A DNA stretch of 48,773 nucleotides from the NCBI GenBank assembly GCA_029552825.1, contig JAKPDL010000076.1, positions 1 to 48,773 of the forward strand, in the 5' to 3' direction. The DNA comes from Bacteroidota bacterium (GTDB lineage Bacteria; Bacteroidota; Bacteroidia; Bacteroidales; VadinHA17). Under the pieces are notes generated by a model. It did not search any database, had not been told where the DNA came from, and saw only the letters and a program-made list of their open reading frames with translations. Shown in pieces: positions 43,158-48,773 of this stretch (the stretch's first letter is position 1; every line of letters begins with the position of its first letter). The translations under genes were made by a program, and so were the position numbers.

Positions 43158-43799
43158 TCAGATTTTAATCAGCTTGTTTCTTATTGCATACAGTATAAGA
43201 CTTGCCGTATTTTTCGAATTGGTCTTTTCGAGAAGATTTGCACGATGCTTGTCGACGGTGCGCTTGCTGATAAAAAGTGCATTTGCTATTTCCTGGTTTG
43301 AAAGTCCTTCACATATTTTCTCAAGTATCTCTTTCTCACGCTTCGACAGGACGGCAACTTTTGTTTCAGCTTCCCTGTGTTTGATTTTCTGAATGACATT
43401 CTGAAGCAGCTGCTGGGAGAAAAATGTCCCGCCACGCTTTACAGTATTTATTGCTTCCCTGACTTCGGAAATGTCTGAATCTTTAAGAATGAAACCTCGC
43501 GCTCCGGCATCGGTCATTCTGTAATAATAATCTTCTTCACCATACATTGAAAGTGCAATGACCTTTATTTCAGGCTTTCTTTCCAGAACCTTGATTGTAG
43601 CTTCAACCCCATCCATTACCGGCATATTAATGTCCATCAATACAATATCTGCCCGGGTTCTGTCGATAATATCAAGAAGTTCTGCCCCGTTTGAAGCTTC
43701 TCCGGTAATTTCAAATTCCGGAATACCTTCAAGGAGAAGCCTCAGCCCGTTACGGAAAAGATGATGATCGTCAACAATTATTATCTTTATTTTTTCCAT
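43158..43799 (-). CDS. NarL/LuxR-type response regulator
   Basis: This 213-aa protein has a receiver domain (KIIIVDDHHLFRNGLRLLL with Asp10/Asp11; phospho-acceptor Asp56 in DIVLMDINMPVMDG; Lys near 108 in FILKDSD) and a C-terminal LuxR helix-turn-helix (LSKREKEILEKICEGLSNQE, then ANALFISKRTVDKHRANLLE). Phosphorylation by the adjacent histidine kinase should control DNA binding. The kinase gene ends 11 bp upstream. Target genes are not visible in the window. Confidence 0.93.
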   Translation of the reverse strand: MEKIKIIIVDDHHLFRNGLRLLLEGIPEFEITGEASNGAELLDIIDRTRADIVLMDINMPVMDGVEATIKVLERKPEIKVIALSMYGEEDYYYRMTDAGARGFILKDSDISEVREAINTVKRGGTFFSQQLLQNVIQKIKHREAETKVAVLSKREKEILEKICEGLSNQEIANALFISKRTVDKHRANLLEKTNSKNTASLILYAIRNKLIKI

Positions 43800-43810
43800 C
43801 TTCTACTTTA

Positions 43811-44758
43811 TCAGACTATAATCTTTATAAGTGCATTTGTTCCTTTGCCCTTACTGCTTTCAATAAAGAAAACTCCGTCGATGGATTTCACACGTGTATC
43901 AATATTTGATAAACCCATCCCCTTGCAATCTTCAGTACCAAGTATCGAAGTGTCAAATCCCCTGCCATTGTCTGAAAACTGAAGTGTGATAAATTTATCA
44001 TGTTTGTTAAGTTCTATTTCAACCCTTGAAGCCCCTGAATGTATCAGTGAATTGTTAATTAGTTCACAAACCGCTCTGTATATTACAACTTCCTTGTCAT
44101 TGTCAAGTCTTACCCCTTCCATGTTCGATTTGAAATCGATCTCAAGGGCCCGGGTTTTGTTAACTTTTGAAGTGAAGGCGTTTATAGCACTTGAAAGCCC
44201 AAAATTTGTAAGAACATGCGGGCTGAGATTGTTTGAGATCTCCTTGATAGTATTAATTGCCTCATTAACCACATGGTTCGTATTCTGAAGTATATCAATT
44301 CCAGCAGGGTCGGTGATTTTCCCATTCAGAGCCGAAAGTGACATCTTGACTGTGGAAAGGAGGGGACCCAGACCATCATGAAGTTCCTTCGCAAATCTCT
44401 TCTTTTCGTTTTCTTCAGTGTTAATAATTGCATTGAGAACCCTTCGCTCAGTTTTTAGCCTGTCGGTTTCAGCCCTTTTAAGGGAATAGAATATTTCACG
44501 TATCAGTATAACCCCTACAATAATCATAAATGATATGAACACCCCCATCCATTCATCTATCATCTGCCATGTAAAAGAGGGTGTACCCCGCAGTAGTTCC
44601 CAGAGCTGTATAATTTTTCTTATTGCCATGAAAAGAAATGAGAATGAAAGCAATATCCACGAAAGCCTGTACTTTGTCATCTTGACAAAACTCAGAGCTA
44701 TAATTGCAGCAATAACCTGAAGCGCAATAGAAATAATTAGGGCAATCAGCCGTACCAT
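43811..44758 (-). CDS. Membrane sensor histidine kinase (HisKA_3 type)
   Basis: This 315-aa kinase has two to three N-terminal membrane segments (residues 5-25, 33-52, 70-92) and no large periplasmic sensor. The dimerisation/phosphotransfer helix EENEKKRFAKELHDGLGPLL carries His127. The ATP-binding domain has the N-box RAVCELINNSLIHSGASRVE, G1 DNGRGFD and G2 GMGLSNIDTRVKSIDG. Such NarX-like kinases pair with LuxR-type regulators, here the next gene 11 bp downstream. The signal is unknown. Confidence 0.93.
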   Translation of the reverse strand: MVRLIALIISIALQVIAAIIALSFVKMTKYRLSWILLSFSFLFMAIRKIIQLWELLRGTPSFTWQMIDEWMGVFISFMIIVGVILIREIFYSLKRAETDRLKTERRVLNAIINTEENEKKRFAKELHDGLGPLLSTVKMSLSALNGKITDPAGIDILQNTNHVVNEAINTIKEISNNLSPHVLTNFGLSSAINAFTSKVNKTRALEIDFKSNMEGVRLDNDKEVVIYRAVCELINNSLIHSGASRVEIELNKHDKFITLQFSDNGRGFDTSILGTEDCKGMGLSNIDTRVKSIDGVFFIESSKGKGTNALIKIIV

Positions 44759-44862
44759 TCAAATGGCAATTATTCTGCAAAATAACAAGTTTATTCTGTT
44801 CCAAGCAATAAATATGTAACAGATATTTAACCGCATAATTTTTACAGGAACCTGAGGTTTTT

Positions 44863-44870
44863 TATCTTTG
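44863..44870 (+). promoter_or_regulatory. Probable -7 box of waaA
   Basis: TATCTTTG matches TAnnTTTG, 18 bp before the waaA ATG. The -33 position holds TTTT, one mismatch from TTTG. Confidence 0.5.
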
Positions 44871-44888
44871 CCGCGAAATTTTTTCATA

Positions 44889-46139
44889 ATGAACTTTCTT
44901 TACTCTCTGGCTGTAAGATTATATGTGTGGAGCATTTATGCCGCATCTCCTTTTAATTTAAAAGCCAGATTATGGGTGAAAGGCAGGAAAGGGTGGAAAG
45001 AAAAACTGTCATCAAAGTCAGAATATTTAAACAATCCTGTATGGATACACTGTGCGTCACTGGGAGAATTTGAACAGGGAAGGCCGCTTATTGAAATGAT
45101 AAAAGAAAAAAAACCTGATCAGAAAATTCTTCTCACCTTTTTTTCACCATCAGGGTATGAAATCAGAAAGAACTATTCTTTTGCCGATTATATATGCTAT
45201 CTCCCCTCCGACACACGAAGAAATGCAAAGTATTTTATTGAAACAGTAAAACCGGTAATGGCAATTTTCATAAAGTATGAGTTCTGGAATAATTATATAT
45301 CGGAACTCTACTTAAAAGGAATCCCGTTGTATCTGGTCTCCGGAATTTTCAGAAACTCACAGCATTTTTTTAAATGGTACGGAAGTTTTTTTCTTGGGAT
45401 GCTAAAAAAATTCACCCATTTTTTCCTGCAGGATGAAGCTTCGGCAGAGCTTCTTAGTAAAGCTGGAATAAACAATTTTACAGTGACTGGTGACACGAGG
45501 TTCGACAGGGTATCAAAAATCGCCGCATCTGCACCGGTAATACCTGTAATTGAAGAGTTCAGAAACGGTGAAAAGGTTTTTCTTGCAGGAAGCAGCTGGC
45601 CTGAAGATGAAAAAATTATTGTTAAGTACATCAACAGCAATCCCGGAAGGATGAAATGGATATTCGCTCCACACGAGCCGGAACCTTCAAATATTGACAG
45701 GCTTGAAAGGATGATAAAAACAAATTGTGTCAGATTTTCAGAATTTTCGGGAAAGAACAGGGATGCAAGGGTATTAATAATTGATAAAATCGGAATTCTT
45801 TCATCTGCTTACCGGTATGCATATATTGCAGCTGTTGGAGGGGGCTTTGGAAAGGGAATACACAATATTCTGGAGCCTGCCTGCTGGGGTATTCCGGTTA
45901 TGTTCGGGCCAAACTACCGGAAGTTCAGAGAGGCTCTCAGCCTGCTTGGCAGAAAAGGTGCATTCTGTTTCAGAAATTTTGAAGAATTCAGCACTATCCT
46001 CGATGAACTTCTCTCCAGCATGGAACTCTATAAATCTGCTTCAGAAGCCACCCTGAAATATGTTTATGAGAATACAGGGGCAACAGATAGGATTTTTTCG
46101 TCAATTTTTCAACAAGATATTAACAACAATCAGGTTTAA
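44889..46139 (+). CDS. waaA: 3-deoxy-D-manno-octulosonic acid (Kdo) transferase
   Basis: The protein is 416 aa from ATG 44889. A TTG at 44868 lies inside the probable promoter. WaaA adds Kdo from CMP-Kdo to lipid A precursor at the inner membrane during LPS synthesis. The N-terminal membrane anchor is FLYSLAVRLYVWSIYAASPF, followed by the GT30 N-domain signature WIHCASLGEFEQGRPLIEMI, LLTFFSPSGYEI and AIFIKYEFWNNYI. The C-domain has VFLAGSSWPEDE, FAPHEPEP and AVGGGFGKGIHNILEPACWG with the donor-binding residues. Divergent from the histidine kinase gene. Confidence 0.95.
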   Translation: MNFLYSLAVRLYVWSIYAASPFNLKARLWVKGRKGWKEKLSSKSEYLNNPVWIHCASLGEFEQGRPLIEMIKEKKPDQKILLTFFSPSGYEIRKNYSFADYICYLPSDTRRNAKYFIETVKPVMAIFIKYEFWNNYISELYLKGIPLYLVSGIFRNSQHFFKWYGSFFLGMLKKFTHFFLQDEASAELLSKAGINNFTVTGDTRFDRVSKIAASAPVIPVIEEFRNGEKVFLAGSSWPEDEKIIVKYINSNPGRMKWIFAPHEPEPSNIDRLERMIKTNCVRFSEFSGKNRDARVLIIDKIGILSSAYRYAYIAAVGGGFGKGIHNILEPACWGIPVMFGPNYRKFREALSLLGRKGAFCFRNFEEFSTILDELLSSMELYKSASEATLKYVYENTGATDRIFSSIFQQDINNNQV

Positions 46140-46286
46140 ATCTTGTTTATAATTTCATATTATGCTTTATAAATGAAAGACTTCAAGAAATATAATTTGG
46201 CACTCTGGTATTTTCCAGCAAAGGTTTGTACGGAAAAAATGATGGGTATTGAATTTTAATATTTTACATAAATAAATCCTGAAACT

Positions 46287-48773
46287 ATGATCAAAAAAAC
46301 AAGAGTAATTTTTGGAGTTCTGATGTTTTTGGCCTTTTCCGCGGTTTCGTTCGGGCAGGGTGCAACAACATCTTCAATGGCAGGTAAAGTAACTGACAAC
46401 AGAGGTCAGGCCCTGCCAGGTGCTACAGTAGTTGCTGTTCACGTTCCATCCGGAACTGTTTATGGTGCTTCGGCAAATGCCGAAGGTTTCTTTCTGATAC
46501 AGGGTATGCGTCCGGGTGGCCCTTACAAAGTTGAAGTATCATTTGTGGGCTATACCAAAAAGACTTATACCGATATAACTCTTTTCCTTGGTGAGACTTT
46601 CGACCTTAATGCCTCCCTTACAGAGAGCAGCCAGGAACTTACCGAAGTGGTTGTTGTAGGAGACAAGCCCTCAGCATTTAACTCACTCAAGACGGGAGTT
46701 TCGATGAATATCAGAAGCCAGGACATTAGCTCACTTCCCTCTATCAGCAGGAGCATAAATGACTTCATACGCCTCTCGCCGCTTTATGGAGGCAGCAACA
46801 GTTTCGCAGGCCGCGACGGACGTTACAACAACATAGTCATTGACGGTTCAAACTTCAACAACAACTTCGGCCTCAGCAGCAGAAACATGCCCGGCGGTGA
46901 TGCAGAACCTGTTTCACTCGATGCTATCGAAGAAATTCAGGTTAATGTTGCTCCTTTCGATGTAAGACAGGCTAACTTTACCGGAGCCGGTATTAACGCA
47001 ATTACCCGCAAGGGAACCAACGAATATTCGGCATCAGTTTATACCTATTACCGTGATCAGTCATTCAACGGAACAAAAGTGGGCGATTTCGAGCTGCCTC
47101 CCGCAGCTAAAACATCAACAAAAATTATCGGTGCAAGAGTGGGCGGTCCAATAATAAAGGACAAACTCTTCTTTTTCATTAATGGAGAATATGAAAGCTC
47201 TTCTGTCCCGGGAATGGAATGGAAAGCCTACAGACCAGGCGTAAATAACCTTGGCGATCCCAACGTAAGCCGGGTTCCTGCCGACTCACTCATCAAATTC
47301 TCAAATTTCCTGAAATCGAAGTTCGGATACGAAACCGGACCGTTTGAAGATTATGGAACATTCGCAGTTGAAAACTATAAAATTCTCGGCCGACTCGACT
47401 GGAACATAAGCCAGAGACATAAATTAAGCATCCGCTTCAATACGGTACGCAATACAAACGACCAGCTGCTTAATGCAACAAGCGCTCCCAATCCAAGGGC
47501 ATCTTCAAGCAGAGTTGGGGTAAATGCGATGTCGTTTAAGAATTCAAACTACGGATTCCTGAATACTGTATATTCACTCTCAGCTGAACTTAACAGTAAT
47601 CTCTCATCTGCACTTTCTAATCAGATTCTCGGCACTGTAACTTTGATTCAGGATACGAGAACAAGTCCTAGTGAGATTTTCCCATTCATTGACATCTGGG
47701 ACGGTTCAGGGGATGCATATATGAGTGCCGGTTATGAACTGTTTACTTTTAACAATAATGTTGTCAACAATGTATATACAATAGTTGACAATGTCACTTA
47801 CAAAACCGGCCGCCATAATATAACAAGCGGTATATCATTTGAATACCTTTATTTCGGCAATTCATATATGCGCTATGGTACAAGTTACTACAGATTCAAG
47901 GATCTGCAGTCATTTGTGAACCATGTTAACGGAGTACCCGGTTATCAACCGACTGCTTTTGCAATAACCTATTCATTCGACCCCAATAATCCCAAACCGG
48001 TTGCAGAACTTGGTTTCGGACAGCTTGCTGCTTATGCACAGGATGAATACAATTTGCTTGATAACTTAAAAATTACCTATGGTATCAGGTTTGATGTGCC
48101 GCTCTACCTTAATGAATTAAAATCAAATCCTGCTGTTGCTGCTCTTACATTTGATAATAATGTGAAGCTCGACCTCGGGAAATGGCCTGAAACAAAGGTA
48201 ATACCTTCCCCGAGGGTTGGTTTCAACTGGGATGTCTTCAAGAACAGAGTACTTAAGGTACGTGGTGGAACAGGTATCTTCACAGGGCGTCTGCCTTTTG
48301 TCTGGTTCACCAATCAGCCTACAAACAGTGGTATGCTTCAGAACACAGTTGAGTTAACATCAACTGCCACACTTGATTCCATAAAATTCAATCCCGATCC
48401 GTTCTACAACATGGGAGCCACAAATTATAATACCACAACAAAAACTCACGATCCTCTGTTCCCGATGACTGCAGGCACGAAACCACCAAGCTCCATAGCA
48501 GCAATTGATCCTCAGTTCAAAATGCCCCAGGTGTGGAGGACAAGCCTGGCAGCCGACATAAAGCTGCCCCTCGACATGAGCCTTACTCTGGAGGGAACAT
48601 ATACACAGGATATCAATGCAATTGTTCAGAAGAACCTCAACCTCAAGCCGGCCGACATAGCCCACTATGATGGACCCGACAGAAGGCCCGTATGGTCAAC
48701 AGCAGGCAGAAAGGTCTATTCAAACCTCTCGGAAGTCATGCTCCTTACCAACACCAACCGTGGTTACAGCTGG
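46287..48773 (+). CDS. Oar-like TonB-dependent receptor, 3' end beyond window
   Basis: The frame opens at ATG 46287 and stays open for 829 codons to the right edge, so the C-terminal barrel strands are missing. Residues 1-24 form a signal peptide (VIFGVLMFLAFSAVSFGQ). Residues of about 29-115 are a carboxypeptidase-regulatory-like beta sandwich (MAGKVTDNRGQALPGATVVA). A TonB plug domain follows (EVVVVGDKPSAFNS, RDGRYNNIVIDGSNFNNNFG, LDAIEEIQVNVAPFDVRQA, FTGAGINAITRKGTNEYSAS). The rest is outer-membrane barrel (NYKILGRLDWNISQRHKLSI, LAAYAQDEYNLLDNLKITYG). The architecture is that of Oar/OmpA-related receptors. The ligand is unknown, and no SusD partner is seen. Confidence 0.9.
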   Translation, partial: MIKKTRVIFGVLMFLAFSAVSFGQGATTSSMAGKVTDNRGQALPGATVVAVHVPSGTVYGASANAEGFFLIQGMRPGGPYKVEVSFVGYTKKTYTDITLFLGETFDLNASLTESSQELTEVVVVGDKPSAFNSLKTGVSMNIRSQDISSLPSISRSINDFIRLSPLYGGSNSFAGRDGRYNNIVIDGSNFNNNFGLSSRNMPGGDAEPVSLDAIEEIQVNVAPFDVRQANFTGAGINAITRKGTNEYSASVYTYYRDQSFNGTKVGDFELPPAAKTSTKIIGARVGGPIIKDKLFFFINGEYESSSVPGMEWKAYRPGVNNLGDPNVSRVPADSLIKFSNFLKSKFGYETGPFEDYGTFAVENYKILGRLDWNISQRHKLSIRFNTVRNTNDQLLNATSAPNPRASSSRVGVNAMSFKNSNYGFLNTVYSLSAELNSNLSSALSNQILGTVTLIQDTRTSPSEIFPFIDIWDGSGDAYMSAGYELFTFNNNVVNNVYTIVDNVTYKTGRHNITSGISFEYLYFGNSYMRYGTSYYRFKDLQSFVNHVNGVPGYQPTAFAITYSFDPNNPKPVAELGFGQLAAYAQDEYNLLDNLKITYGIRFDVPLYLNELKSNPAVAALTFDNNVKLDLGKWPETKVIPSPRVGFNWDVFKNRVLKVRGGTGIFTGRLPFVWFTNQPTNSGMLQNTVELTSTATLDSIKFNPDPFYNMGATNYNTTTKTHDPLFPMTAGTKPPSSIAAIDPQFKMPQVWRTSLAADIKLPLDMSLTLEGTYTQDINAIVQKNLNLKPADIAHYDGPDRRPVWSTAGRKVYSNLSEVMLLTNTNRGYSW

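Noticed and set aside
1-48773. CRISPR arrays, insertion sequences, prophage or rRNA genes
   Set aside because: No regularly spaced 20-40 bp repeats, transposase, phage structural gene or rRNA sequence was found. The only repeats are the tRNA-linked arrays and the intragenic duplication.

Overview
The window is a chromosomal segment of a Bacteroidota bacterium, most likely an environmental member of the Bacteroidales/Marinilabiliales sphere (the rank is inference). Several things support this. Secreted proteins carry type IX secretion C-terminal sorting domains (941-1441, 22988-24679). There are S46 dipeptidyl-peptidase, FISUMP, DUF5916, DUF1080 and ThuA families and an Oar-like TonB-dependent receptor. 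Start codons lack a recognisable Shine-Dalgarno sequence. Promoters fit the Bacteroidota sigma-factor pattern TTTG-N20-TAnnTTTG; I found three sites with exactly 20 bp between the boxes.

Layout. 1-1441 (minus): a collagen-like secreted protein cut by the left edge, behind a small T9SS cargo protein. 1621-5581 (plus): glycosyltransferase, RNase HII and an S46 (DPP7-type) peptidase. 5682-6102: tRNA-Cys followed by a 170-bp tandem array that re-uses the tRNA 3' end. 6120-10208 (minus): ZIP transporter, DUF1080 protein, then a lipid-metabolism cluster (yegS-like lipid kinase, a plsC-like acyltransferase broken by an in-frame TAA, a small zincin-like membrane protein). 10348-15699: lipoprotein plus GH20-like enzyme, DUF5916 barrel protein, ThuA protein. 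15711-18212 (minus): ProX-type editing protein, SiaC-like protein, RNase HI, MarC, FolB. 18396-22579 (plus): membrane protein plus winged-helix regulator, glnS, DNRLRE lipoprotein. 22658-22998: tRNA-Gln followed by a second array that re-uses that tRNA's 3' end. 22988-33891: thrombospondin-3/MopE-like T9SS protein, ATP-grasp enzyme, Calx-beta/GH16 laminarinase-like lipoprotein, endonuclease V-like protein, DUF72, acylphosphatase, GH26, FISUMP lipoprotein, unknown secreted protein, M28 peptidase. 34154-40072 (minus): marR-tolC-mfp-rnd efflux operon whose tolC has an in-frame TAA in its signal peptide; the marR promoter carries two matched operators. 40260-46139: TerB-like protein, exported O-methyltransferase-like protein, an operon of histidine kinase, response regulator, YraN and C1 peptidase, and waaA. 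46287-48773: TonB-dependent receptor cut by the right edge.

How the genes fit together. Most of the window is housekeeping plus envelope and secretion functions: LPS Kdo transfer, phospholipid acylation, T9SS cargo, TonB uptake, RND efflux. There is also polysaccharide and peptide scavenging (GH16, GH20-like, GH26, S46, M28, C1).

The most unusual signal is that both tRNA genes in the window are followed by repeats that begin at the same tRNA position (A58 of the T-loop) and carry the last 16 nt of that tRNA, then continue into genomic flank. The arrangement recalls the E. coli tyrT distal repeats (rtT). The second unusual signal is two otherwise intact genes (plsC-like, tolC) each interrupted by a single in-frame TAA. 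Family assignments rest on reading motifs by eye; no database search was run.
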